Below, piece by piece: positions 1 through 8,064 of a stretch of 64,000 nt of DNA; the stretch's first letter is position 1; each line of letters begins with the position of its first letter. A program made the position numbers and the translations under genes. This DNA comes from Verrucomicrobiota bacterium. Lineage in GTDB: Bacteria > Verrucomicrobiota > Verrucomicrobiia > Opitutales > Opitutaceae. The stretch lies in contig JAEWKR010000119.1 of NCBI GenBank assembly GCA_023457715.1, forward strand, positions 62,001 to 126,000, in the 5' to 3' direction. The notes below the pieces were generated by a model. That model was given only the letters and a program-made list of their open reading frames with translations. It did no database searches and was not told the DNA's origin.

Positions 1-3000
1 GGCGCTCCGCCGGACGGCCAGGCAGGCCGCGGTCACCGCGCTGTAGTTCTGGGCCAGCCGCGCCCGGTTCATGTAGCCGTCCGTCCCGTGTGGATACCGC
101 AGGAACGCATGGTTCGCCACGCCGCCGAGCCCGAGCACCACGCCGGCATGCTGGATCGTGGCGTCAGGGTAGTAGAGCATCGCCCCCACGGCGCCGATCT
201 CCGGGCGGAGGGCGTGGCTCACCAGTTCGTCGAGCCAGCGGCCCGTGATGACCTCCATGTCGTTGTTGAGGAAGCACAGCACCTCGCCCTGGGCAGCCGC
301 GGCCGCGCGGTTGTTGATCGCCGAAAAGTTGAACGGCGCATCGTGGGACAGGACCCGCACGTGGTCCTCCGCCTCCAGCCGCGCCAGCAGGTCCCGGGCG
401 GCCGGGTCGTCCGAACGGTTGTCCACGACGATGATCTCGTAATTCGGATAATCGGTGCGGGCAATGATCGAGCCGACGCAGGTCCGCACGAGGTTCGCCG
501 CGTTGCGGGTGGGGATGATGATGCTGACGAGGGGAGCCTTTTCCGGCACCGGGTAGACGATCTGCCAATGGTCGCCCGGAACCCGCCGGAGCTGGGCCGC
601 AATCCCCCGCCGCTCGAGATGGTCGGACAACGCGCGCTGCGCGGCGGTCACGGTATAGCTTTTCTCGCCGACGGCGACGGCGGTCGATCCGCTGATTGCG
701 CGCCAGTGATACAGGACTTTCGGAATGTGACCGATCCGATCGGGGGCGATCGCGTCCACGACCCGCAATGAGAGGTCCCAGTCCTGGCTGCCCTCGTAGC
801 CCGCGCGAAACCCGCCCACGCGCCGGACCACCTCCGTGCGGTACACCGAGAGGTGGGATATGCAGTTCTGGCCCCGCAGCAGGTCCGGCAGGTAGTCGGG
901 CTTGAAATACGGGCTGAAGCGCCGCCCATTCTCGTCGATCTTGTCCTCGTCCGAGAAAACGAGGTCGGTCCCGGGCCGGTCGGCGAGCCACAGCACCACT
1001 TCGGCCAGCGCGTCGGGCGACAACTCGTCATCATGGTCGAGGAGTGCCACGAACTCGCCGGCAGCCAGTTCGAGCGCGGAGTTGGAGGCCGCGGAAATGT
1101 GCCCGTTGCCGGAGCGGAAAACCACGCGGATCCGCGGGTCCGTGGCCTGCCACCGCTCAAGGACCGCGCGCACGTGCGGCCGGGTCGAGGCGTCATCGGC
1201 AATGCACAATTCCCATTGTTCATACACCTGCTCGCGGACCGATTCGATCGCCCGCGTGAGCCAGCGTTCGTCCACGTTGTACACGGGCATGACGACCGAA
1301 ATGAGCGGCCGGCGGTTCGCGGGCAGAGCCGCCAGCCGCTGGCGCAGCCGCGCGGCGACTTCCGGCGTCACGGTGGAGAAGGTCTGCACCCACGCGGTGT
1401 AATCCCGCGCATCGCGGGGTTGATGCGTGCCCTGCAGCAGGCCCTCCCGCAACGGGTGCCACGTCCCGTCTGCCGCCTGGGTCTCGATCACCAGCCGGCG
1501 CGGAGCGTCCGGTTCGAGACGATAGTGGAATTCAAAGCCGCAGTTCGCGGCCTCGGCGCCCAGTCCGTGGGCGGCCGCGACGTCCGGCCGGGGGAGATCG
1601 GTGCGACCGTGCAGCACCACGCCGTCGAGGGTGGCGCGCACCCCGCGGATTTTTGCGGTTCCTTCCCGCAGACACCATCCGGCGATCGTTCCCGCGACGG
1701 GGGCGGCGTCCCAGAAGGCCGGCCGGTCGATTGCGGCCGCCACGGGCGTGGAGGCGCGGCCCGCGGCGCCACCGGGTGAGGCGTTCGGCCGGAGCCACGG
1801 ATCGACCACGGCCCGCCGGAGTGCGCGAGCCGGCGACGTCGCCTGCCAGGACCACGAGGCCTGCATCCGCCGGATCTTGGCGTCGCGTTCCGCCACGGCA
1901 CTTTCCAGCGTGGCGCGGGTGCCCGCGAGTTCGCGCGTCAGCGCCGCGATCTGCTCCTCCTGCCCGGCGGCCTGGTCGCGCAGCGTCGCGCGGTCGCGGG
2001 CCGCCTGTTCCCCGGCCGCGCGCTGGAGTTCAAGCTCCCAGTGCTGACGGCGCAGCCGGGCTTCGGCTTCCTGCAGCCGGGCATTGGCTTCCCGCAGCCG
2101 GGCACTGGCGACGGCGGCCGCGTTGGCCAGTTCGGCTTCGCGCTGCTCGAATCGTTGCTGGGACTCGGCCAGCGTCGCGCGGTGGCCGATTTCCGCCGCC
2201 TCCTTTTCCTGCCGCAGGCGTTCGAGCCGGTGCTCCAGTTGCGGCAGGCGCGGGTCGCGGATCGCCGAATACAGATGCGGCCAGAGCTCGCGCCAGACGG
2301 GGCCCGCCGCCTGTACCTCGGCTTCGACCGCGGCCATGGCGCTGAGAATCTCGCGGTTGCGACGGGCATGGCTCGCGGGCACGAGGCGGTAATCGAACAG
2401 CACCTCCGGCACGGTTTCGAGGCGTCCGCCGGCCGCCAGCAGCGACAACAGGAACTGCCAGTCCTCGCTGGCGCTGCGGTTGGACTCCGGAAAGCCGCCC
2501 AGCTTCCTGAAGACCTCCCGGCGGACGATGAAGTTGGTGTCGCCCAGGACGTTTTCCACCAGCGCGAGCTCCCGGCAGGGGCCCAGGGGCGCGAAGACGT
2601 AAGCCTCGGCGGACGAGGCCGCCGGTCCGCTGGGGAACGCGCGGAAGGCACACGTGACCGCATCCGCGCCGGTTTGCGCCAGCGCCCGCGCCAGCGTCGC
2701 CACCATCGCCGGACGAAAACGGTTGTCCGCGTCGCAAAAAACGAGCGCCTCACCGGTCGCCTCCGCTGCCAGTCGGTTGCGCGCGGCCGCGGGGCCCGCG
2801 TTTGCCTGCCGCAGGAAACGCCAGCCCCGGCCCGCATGCCGTCGCTCCTCGGCCGCGTAGGCCTCGGCCGCAGCCGCAGAGGGGGAACCATCGTCGATGA
2901 CCACCACTTCGTGCGGGGGCAGGGTCTGGGCGGCGAGCGAGTCGAGCGCCTCCGCGAGAAAGCCCGGTTGCTCGTAATAGGGCACGCACACGGTCACCCG

Positions 3001-3687
3001 AGGGAGGGCGGCGGGGGCGCGGGGAGAGCGCCGCGGCGTCGGGTGGCGAAGGAGGGACGTCCAGGCGCGCTCGTTCCAATCCAGCGAGTGGAGGCGGTCG
3101 GGAGCGATCTCACCCGTGTCGCGAAGACGTGAGGCGATCGCAGGGTCGGCGGCCAGCACCGCGTCGGCAAGGGCCAGGGCGCGGCGTTCGAGAAAGTCGT
3201 GGATCAGTCCGTCGCGCACCGTGAGTTCCCCGGCGTCGCCCGTTTCCCGACGCACCCGCGCCTGGGGCAGGACGGTGAGGATCAGCGTGAAGGTCGTGTG
3301 GCTGAACTTCCCGGTTGTCTCGCGTGCCACCAGCGTGATCGCCGCCGCCGCCAACTGGCCGGCCGCAACCACGACGTCCGGCTCCTCCCGTCCCAGCCGC
3401 GCCGCGATCGCGTGGGCAAATTGATGCGTGGCGGTCGCCGGATAGAGGGGGGCGTCAAACGGCGGTTCACAGCCGCGCACGGGCACGTAATCCAGCCCGC
3501 CCGCCTCGGCCGCGGCCCGCACCTCGCTGCGGAGCGGTTCACCGGTGAGGTCCAGATGCAGCAGGGTCACGGAGTGACCGTCCGCCCGCGCCTGCGCGCC
3601 CAGCGGGAGCACGCGGGCGAGCAGATCCCGAAAGCCCGTGGGGGGCAGATACGGGGACTCGGCGAGCAACAGGCAGAAGCGGCTCAT
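1..3687 (-). CDS. Giant tandem glycosyltransferase, 3' end outside window
   Basis: The frame is open from an ATG at 3687 to the window edge, giving at least 1229 residues with no stop seen. Residues 1-215 look like the N-terminal half of a GT4-type fold. A first GT2 domain begins near residue 230 (VTVCVPYYEQ), and a Glu/Arg/Ala-rich coiled coil spans about 480-607. A small beta-rich module with GWC and CGFE motifs lies at 656-745. Two further GT2 domains begin near 786 (LISVVMPVYN) and 1050 (VSIIIPTRNA). GT2 domains transfer sugars from nucleotide donors, here presumably to a cytoplasmic surface-glycan acceptor. The ATG overlaps the TGA of the upstream glycosyltransferase gene as ATGA, which suggests translational coupling. 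The three GT2 domains are clear; sugar specificity is unknown. Confidence 0.88.
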   Translation of the reverse strand, partial: MSRFCLLLAESPYLPPTGFRDLLARVLPLGAQARADGHSVTLLHLDLTGEPLRSEVRAAAEAGGLDYVPVRGCEPPFDAPLYPATATHQFAHAIAARLGREEPDVVVAAGQLAAAAITLVARETTGKFSHTTFTLILTVLPQARVRRETGDAGELTVRDGLIHDFLERRALALADAVLAADPAIASRLRDTGEIAPDRLHSLDWNERAWTSLLRHPTPRRSPRAPAALPRVTVCVPYYEQPGFLAEALDSLAAQTLPPHEVVVIDDGSPSAAAAEAYAAEERRHAGRGWRFLRQANAGPAAARNRLAAEATGEALVFCDADNRFRPAMVATLARALAQTGADAVTCAFRAFPSGPAASSAEAYVFAPLGPCRELALVENVLGDTNFIVRREVFRKLGGFPESNRSASEDWQFLLSLLAAGGRLETVPEVLFDYRLVPASHARRNREILSAMAAVEAEVQAAGPVWRELWPHLYSAIRDPRLPQLEHRLERLRQEKEAAEIGHRATLAESQQRFEQREAELANAAAVASARLREANARLQEAEARLRRQHWELELQRAAGEQAARDRATLRDQAAGQEEQIAALTRELAGTRATLESAVAERDAKIRRMQASWSWQATSPARALRRAVVDPWLRPNASPGGAAGRASTPVAAAIDRPAFWDAAPVAGTIAGWCLREGTAKIRGVRATLDGVVLHGRTDLPRPDVAAAHGLGAEAANCGFEFHYRLEPDAPRRLVIETQAADGTWHPLREGLLQGTHQPRDARDYTAWVQTFSTVTPEVAARLRQRLAALPANRRPLISVVMPVYNVDERWLTRAIESVREQVYEQWELCIADDASTRPHVRAVLERWQATDPRIRVVFRSGNGHISAASNSALELAAGEFVALLDHDDELSPDALAEVVLWLADRPGTDLVFSDEDKIDENGRRFSPYFKPDYLPDLLRGQNCISHLSVYRTEVVRRVGGFRAGYEGSQDWDLSLRVVDAIAPDRIGHIPKVLYHWRAISGSTAVAVGEKSYTVTAAQRALSDHLERRGIAAQLRRVPGDHWQIVYPVPEKAPLVSIIIPTRNAANLVRTCVGSIIARTDYPNYEIIVVDNRSDDPAARDLLARLEAEDHVRVLSHDAPFNFSAINNRAAAAAQGEVLCFLNNDMEVITGRWLDELVSHALRPEIGAVGAMLYYPDATIQHAGVVLGLGGVANHAFLRYPHGTDGYMNRARLAQNYSAVTAACLAVRRSA

Positions 3688-5048
3688 AGACGGATCCCAC
3701 GTTGCCAGAGCGCGAGGAGTAAAGCGCTCTCAAATTGCGCCCGGCGCATGCTGACATGCATCTCTGCTTCCGTGGGTTTCCGGCCCAGCGAGCGTTCCCG
3801 CAGCCGGTTCATTTCCGGGATGCCGCGCGTCTCGATCTCGGCCTGGGATTTCTGCCGGCGGTGGAGCCGGAACGCACCGAGAAAGCAGGGCACGCGGGCG
3901 AAGCGGGCGCCGGCCGCCTCGAAGCGCAGCACCAGATCCCAATCCATCGCGAAGTGAAACTCGGGATTGATGCCACCGACGCGGTCCCACACGCGGCGCC
4001 GCCACACGAGGGTCTCCTGCGGGATCAGGTCATGCAGCCGGAGATCGTCGCAGCGGCGCCGCGGCGTGAACCAGCGCCCGACTTCGCGATCCTCCTCATC
4101 GATCAGGATCCGGTGCCCGTACAGCACGTCGACCGACGGGTGGCGCGCGAAGTACTCCGCGATGTACCGCGCCGCCCCGGGGGCCAGGATGTCATCGGAA
4201 TTCAGATACATCATCAGGTCGTCGGGACCGGCGTCGAGGTGCCGGAATCCGCGGACGATCGCGTCGGCCTGCCCGCCGTCGGGGCGGGAGTCCCAGGCCT
4301 TGAGCTGACCCGCGTGCGCCGCGATGAGGGCGGCGCTGCCATCGGTGGAGCCGCCGTCCTGGACGATGTAGTCGATGCGGCAGCGGGTTTGCGACAGCAC
4401 GCTGCGCATCGTGGCCGGCAGGTAGGCCGCCTGCTGGAAGGAAGGCGTGACGATGGTGAGCTTCGGCAGCGTGGAGGCGGGGAGGGTTCCCGCCGCCAGC
4501 GTATCGTGCACCACGGGCCGGGGCGGGTGGAGGGCCGCGAGCTGCAGATTGAGCCAGCCGCGTTGTCGGGCCCACGCCACCGCAAAGTCGCGATCGCCGT
4601 GCGTCATCCGCTCCCACCGCCTGCGCTCGCCGGCGAGCGCCCCGAGCCAGAACCGGGCGCCCCCAAACCGGGGGCTGCCGGACGCCGCGGGTGTCACCCG
4701 GACCTCGAACTGTTGGAACGGGATCCAACCCCCTTCGAGCAGCGCCTCGAGTTCGATTCGCGCGCGTCCTGGCGGCAGCTCCAGCGCGATTTCGAAACCG
4801 CAGTCCCTGGCCACGGGATCCACCGGCGCGAACATCGCCTGCACATCGGGTCGTGCGCCGCCGTACCAGCCGGTTTGGATCCGACGGCCCACCCGCGCGC
4901 GCACGCTCCGCACCGGTTCGCCGGAGCGGTGATAACACCAGCCGCGGACCACGGTGCGCGGGGACGCCGGTGCGCTCTGGAGCGGATGATCAACCCAGCT
5001 GCGCATCGCCGGATCCACGGCGCCAGCAGCGGCGTTGATCTCGTTCAC
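3684..5048 (-). CDS. GT2 family glycosyltransferase
   Basis: This is a 454-residue protein. Residues 30-120 form a beta-rich module with GWC and CGFE motifs that also occurs in the giant downstream glycosyltransferase. A GT2 catalytic domain starts near residue 195 (LTIVTPSFQQ), with a VQDGGSTDGS donor-site segment and a YLNSDD metal-binding segment. The catalytic domain is a close paralogue of the C-terminal GT2 domain of the protein at 14044-16875: both have GQADAI, LNSDD, YGHRI, PQETL, DWDL and FLGAFR in the same order. The furthest start is GTG at 5048; an ATG at 5006 is an alternative. It sits 22 bases after the transaldolase gene and overlaps the next gene by 4 bases. The sugar transferred is unknown. 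Confidence 0.9.
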   Translation of the reverse strand: MNEINAAAGAVDPAMRSWVDHPLQSAPASPRTVVRGWCYHRSGEPVRSVRARVGRRIQTGWYGGARPDVQAMFAPVDPVARDCGFEIALELPPGRARIELEALLEGGWIPFQQFEVRVTPAASGSPRFGGARFWLGALAGERRRWERMTHGDRDFAVAWARQRGWLNLQLAALHPPRPVVHDTLAAGTLPASTLPKLTIVTPSFQQAAYLPATMRSVLSQTRCRIDYIVQDGGSTDGSAALIAAHAGQLKAWDSRPDGGQADAIVRGFRHLDAGPDDLMMYLNSDDILAPGAARYIAEYFARHPSVDVLYGHRILIDEEDREVGRWFTPRRRCDDLRLHDLIPQETLVWRRRVWDRVGGINPEFHFAMDWDLVLRFEAAGARFARVPCFLGAFRLHRRQKSQAEIETRGIPEMNRLRERSLGRKPTEAEMHVSMRRAQFESALLLALWQRGIRL

Positions 5049-5070
5049 AAGGCAGGCGTCCCGCCCACGC

Positions 5071-5790
5071 CTAGAGCTTGAAGCCGGCGGAAACGGCGTC
5101 CTTGGCGAAACCCTTCACCGTGTCGAGGGAGAGCTCCGTCAGATCCATGCCGTACATCTTGGCCGCCTTGGCGAGAATGTCGTGTGGCACGGTGATGATG
5201 GCGCAGCCGCATTCCTGCGCCTGGAAGATATTGAGCACTTCGCGCGTGCTGGCCCACAACAGCTCTGCCTTCGGCTGGGCGTGCAGCAGCGCGCCGGACG
5301 CGCGCATGATCGGCATCGGGTCGACGCCGGTGTCGGCGATGCGGCCCGCGAACACGGAAACCACGGAGGGCACCGCGGGGTTGAGCGCCTCGGCCACACC
5401 TGCGACCTGCGGCAGCGTGAGCAGGGCGGTGACATTGAGCTTCACGCCCTCCTTGCCCAGCTCCTTGATCAGCGGAAGGCAGGACTCGCCGCGCGAGTTG
5501 GTGATCGGGATCTTGGTGTAGACGTTCTTCGCCCAGCCATTGATCTTCAGCGCCTGCCGGCGCATCTCCGTCAGGTCGTCCGTGAACACCTCCAGCGAGA
5601 TCGGTTTCCCGGTGACCGACAGCAGCACCTCCTTCGCGAACGCCTCGTAATCGGAGATGCCCGCCTTCTTCATCAACGACGGATTGGTCGTCAGGCCCTT
5701 GATGTAGGGCTTGGCGTAAAGGTCCAGAATGCCGGCCTTGTCGGCGCCGTCGGCATAAAGCTGAATGGTAAGGTCGTTGAGGGATTTCAT
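5071..5790 (-). CDS. Transaldolase family protein
   Basis: This 239-residue protein is the length of the small transaldolase / fructose-6-phosphate aldolase subfamily. It has the N-terminal LYADGA and GLTTNPSLM segments, a TKIPIT strand carrying the expected Schiff-base lysine, and LNVTALLT. Transaldolases move a dihydroxyacetone unit between sugar phosphates and can make sedoheptulose 7-phosphate. It lies directly downstream of the phosphatase and isomerase genes of heptose synthesis on the same strand, so I infer that it feeds that pathway instead of, or in addition to, central metabolism. No Shine-Dalgarno sequence is visible upstream. The 244-base spacer before it carries an inverted pair of short tandem repeats. 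Family assignment is firm; the pathway role is inference. Confidence 0.9.
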   Translation of the reverse strand: MKSLNDLTIQLYADGADKAGILDLYAKPYIKGLTTNPSLMKKAGISDYEAFAKEVLLSVTGKPISLEVFTDDLTEMRRQALKINGWAKNVYTKIPITNSRGESCLPLIKELGKEGVKLNVTALLTLPQVAGVAEALNPAVPSVVSVFAGRIADTGVDPMPIMRASGALLHAQPKAELLWASTREVLNIFQAQECGCAIITVPHDILAKAAKMYGMDLTELSLDTVKGFAKDAVSAGFKL

Positions 5791-5860
5791 CGGCGGAGGT
5801 GTGGTATTTGCTCAAGCGGACGACGCGCCGTGCTTCGTCGCAAGGGCAAATTGGAGAGGG

Positions 5861-6050
5861 GGAAGGGACCTAAAGGACCAAAAGGACCTAAAGGACCAAA
5901 AGGACCTAAGGGACGAAAAGGAAAGGGCGGGTCCCGCCTGCCGGTGGAGGAGGTTTACCTGCATAGAAGATTGGCTGACGCTACAGCCGTCCCGTCGGCT
6001 GCGTCCCTTCGGTCCCTTACGTCCCTTAGGTCGCTTAGGTCCCTTTTTTT
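5861..6050. repeat. Inverted pair of short tandem repeat arrays
   Basis: On the plus strand, 5861-5922 is a run of alternating GGACCTAAA and GGACCAAAA units. At 6003-6050 the complementary pattern returns as GTCCCTTNG-like units. In the direction of the flanking minus-strand genes, the purine array begins across the phosphatase stop codon (6035-6037) and the pyrimidine array lies before the transaldolase start. The two could pair into a long hairpin. The arrays are not phage-like and contain no spacers. Confidence 0.9.
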
Positions 6051-6616
6051 TCCCCCAGAATTACCTCCACTGCCTCGCTGAAGGTCCGCACCGTGTGATC
6101 GGGCGCGTGGCGAAGCTCCTCGGCGTAGCCAAAATCGATGAACACGGTGCGCAGCCCGGCGCGTTGGCCGCAATCGACGTCACGCCAGCGGTCCCCGACC
6201 ATCCACGAACGGGTCAGGTCCAGGCCAAGCGCCTCGGCGGCGTCAAGGATCATGCCCGGCTCCGGCTTGCGGCGGCGATCGGGGGGCTGGGATTTATCCG
6301 TCCCGGGAGCGTAGCACACTTCGATCCGCACGATTTCCGGCACTGCGGCCCGCAGGCGCGCGTGCATGGCCTCCACCTCGGCCCGGGACTGCGTGCCGCG
6401 GCCGACGTCAGGCTGGTTGGTTGCGACGACCAGCACGTACCCCGCCGCCGCCAGCCGGGCGCAGCCCTCGGCCACGCCGGGAAAAAGCTCGAACTCGGCC
6501 AGCGTTTGCGGCGGGTAGGGCCGCCCGTCGCGCACGATCTGGCGGTTCAGCGTGCCGTCACGATCGAGGAACACCGCCGGCCGGCTGAGTCGGGCATCCG
6601 GCCGGGCTGGAGCCAT
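6035..6616 (-). CDS. gmhB: HAD-IIIA phosphatase, GmhB-like heptose bisphosphatase
   Basis: This 193-residue protein begins with the HAD catalytic motif FLDRDGTLN, in which the first Asp is the expected nucleophile. It contains VVATNQPDVGRG (motif II region), RRRKPEPGM (motif III lysine) and MVGDRWRDVDCG (motif IV). GmhB removes the 7-phosphate from heptose 1,7-bisphosphate. The ATG at 6616 was chosen because it starts just before the catalytic motif and lies 5 bases after the isomerase stop. Classical GmhB has a Cys/His zinc loop. Here that segment reads VCYAPGTDKSQPPDRRRKP, with one Cys and no His, so the zinc site seems absent. The last codons and the stop lie inside a short tandem repeat. 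A histidinol-phosphatase-type role is possible but less likely in this context. Confidence 0.85.
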   Translation of the reverse strand: MAPARPDARLSRPAVFLDRDGTLNRQIVRDGRPYPPQTLAEFELFPGVAEGCARLAAAGYVLVVATNQPDVGRGTQSRAEVEAMHARLRAAVPEIVRIEVCYAPGTDKSQPPDRRRKPEPGMILDAAEALGLDLTRSWMVGDRWRDVDCGQRAGLRTVFIDFGYAEELRHAPDHTVRTFSEAVEVILGEKKGT

Positions 6617-6621
6617 GGAGT

Positions 6622-7227
6622 TCAAGGCTTGGCCGCGACGCTCTCCCACTTGGTCTGATTCATTTTCAGCTCGGGGTGGGAGACGAAGAGATGCCAGATC
6701 ACCGCCTGGAAGGCTTCGCTGTGGGGGGTGATGTTGGCCGGATTGACCACGGGGATGATGACACAGGCATGGGCGACCTTGGCCGTGTAGCCCCCGTCCT
6801 TGCCGACGATCCCGACCACCGAGGCGCCGACCTCCTTCGCCAGTTGCAATGCGAGGACCAGGTTTGGAGAGACATTCTTCTCGAGGTTGCCGCCGCCGAC
6901 CGAGAAAACCAGCAGGCCGTCCCTGGCGTTCAGGCGGGAGCCGCGCAGCCATTCGGCGAAGACCGTGCTCCAGCCTTCGTCGTTCGTCCGGGCCGTCAGT
7001 TCGGATACGTTGTCCGTCGGCGCGTAGCATTCGAAGCCGCCGATCTTCCGGAAATCGTTCACCGCATGCGACGCGTTGGCCGCGCTTCCGCCGACCCCGA
7101 GAATGAAGAGCCGTCCGCCGCGTTCGCGGACCGCTCGGAGTTCGCGGACGCATTTTTCGCAGTCGTCAGGGTTCAACCGGGAAACGATCTCGACCGTCTC
7201 CTTCAGGTGTTGGGCGGAATATGACAT
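6622..7227 (-). CDS. gmhA: SIS-domain isomerase, sedoheptulose 7-phosphate isomerase (GmhA-like)
   Basis: This 201-residue protein matches the usual GmhA length. The SIS core includes LFILGVGGSAANASHAVNDF and, later, LLVFSVGGGN, which form the phosphosugar-binding loops, followed by VVGIVGKDGGYTA. GmhA converts sedoheptulose 7-phosphate to D-glycero-D-manno-heptose 7-phosphate, the first committed step of nucleotide-heptose synthesis. It is followed after 5 bases by the GmhB-like phosphatase and preceded by the guanylyltransferase and kinase genes, which supports this role over other SIS isomerases. The spacer upstream holds a GGGAGTGA-type tandem repeat. Confidence 0.9.
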   Translation of the reverse strand: MSYSAQHLKETVEIVSRLNPDDCEKCVRELRAVRERGGRLFILGVGGSAANASHAVNDFRKIGGFECYAPTDNVSELTARTNDEGWSTVFAEWLRGSRLNARDGLLVFSVGGGNLEKNVSPNLVLALQLAKEVGASVVGIVGKDGGYTAKVAHACVIIPVVNPANITPHSEAFQAVIWHLFVSHPELKMNQTKWESVAAKP

Positions 7228-7287
7228 CAGGCCAAAAAAGGGAAAACCTCCCGGCGCGTGAAGGCAGAAATGAACCTGCCGTCGTTC

Positions 7288-7333
7288 CTCCCTTACTCCC
7301 TCACTCCCTTATTCCCTCACTCCCTCACTCCCT
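7288..7333. repeat. GGGAGTGA-type tandem repeat across the hddC stop codon
   Basis: On the minus strand this reads as degenerate GGGAGTGA / GGGAATAA units. The array runs into the coding sequence: the TGA at 7317-7319 is itself part of a repeat unit. It lies between the nucleotidyltransferase and the isomerase genes. Confidence 0.88.
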
Positions 7334-8030
7334 TCAACAACGCATCCAGCTCCTTCAGCCCCTCGTGCGAACCGATCTCGTAGAAGCGCTGCGTGATTTC
7401 ATAGCCCGCGAGCTGCTGTTGGGCGACGAGGGATTTCTGCACCTCCGCCAGGTCGACCACCGCGTCGCGGGGGAAATCCGCGAACGCCGATGCCCGGAAC
7501 ACCCCCAGCCCATAGTCGATGTGGCGCATCTGCGGCAGCCGGACCTTTTTGTCGTACACCCGGATCGCATTGTCCTCGAACCACACATTGCTGGTGTCGT
7601 ACCGGTCGTGGTTCGCGTAGACCGTCATCAAGCCCTGCTTGCCCGACGCAAGAAAGGACCCTCCCACCGCGAGGTAATCGATCGGCAGGTAGCTGTCGCC
7701 ATAGAGGACGTAAAACGCTTCCCCCAGCCGGGGCATCGCCTGGATCAGCGCGCCGCCGGTGCCGAGAAGTTTCGGGCCATCGAACACATACTCGATCTTC
7801 ATGCCCCACGCGGCGCCATCGCCGTAAACGTCGACGATCTTTTCGCCCAGGTAGCCGACGCAGAGCACCAGATGCTTCAATCCGGCTGCCTTGAGCAGCC
7901 GGATCTGGTGGGAAAAGAACGGCTCGCCCGCGACCTCCACGAGCAGCTTTGGAACTTTTTCGGTGATCGGACGCAGCCGGGTGGCCAGACCACCGGCCAG
8001 GATCGCGACGGGAATTTCAGCGGCAGTCAT
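7317..8030 (-). CDS. hddC: Nucleotidyltransferase, heptose 1-phosphate guanylyltransferase (HddC-like)
   Basis: This 237-residue protein has the nucleotidyltransferase signature VAILAGGLATRLRPITEKVP, which binds the NTP. It also has the KLLGTGGAL and VLYGDSYL segments; the Asp in the latter is the expected metal ligand. HddC joins GTP to D-glycero-alpha-D-manno-heptose 1-phosphate. I prefer that to glucose- or mannose-1-phosphate nucleotidylyltransferase because the neighbours are the HddA-like kinase, GmhA and GmhB. The gene follows the kinase gene by 34 bases on the minus strand. Its final codons and stop lie in a tandem repeat array. The family is certain; the nucleotide and sugar are inferred from context. 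Confidence 0.88.
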   Translation of the reverse strand: MTAAEIPVAILAGGLATRLRPITEKVPKLLVEVAGEPFFSHQIRLLKAAGLKHLVLCVGYLGEKIVDVYGDGAAWGMKIEYVFDGPKLLGTGGALIQAMPRLGEAFYVLYGDSYLPIDYLAVGGSFLASGKQGLMTVYANHDRYDTSNVWFEDNAIRVYDKKVRLPQMRHIDYGLGVFRASAFADFPRDAVVDLAEVQKSLVAQQQLAGYEITQRFYEIGSHEGLKELDALLKGVRE

Positions 8031-8064
8031 CGGAGAACGCGCGCGCGGCGAAACGATCCTGGGA

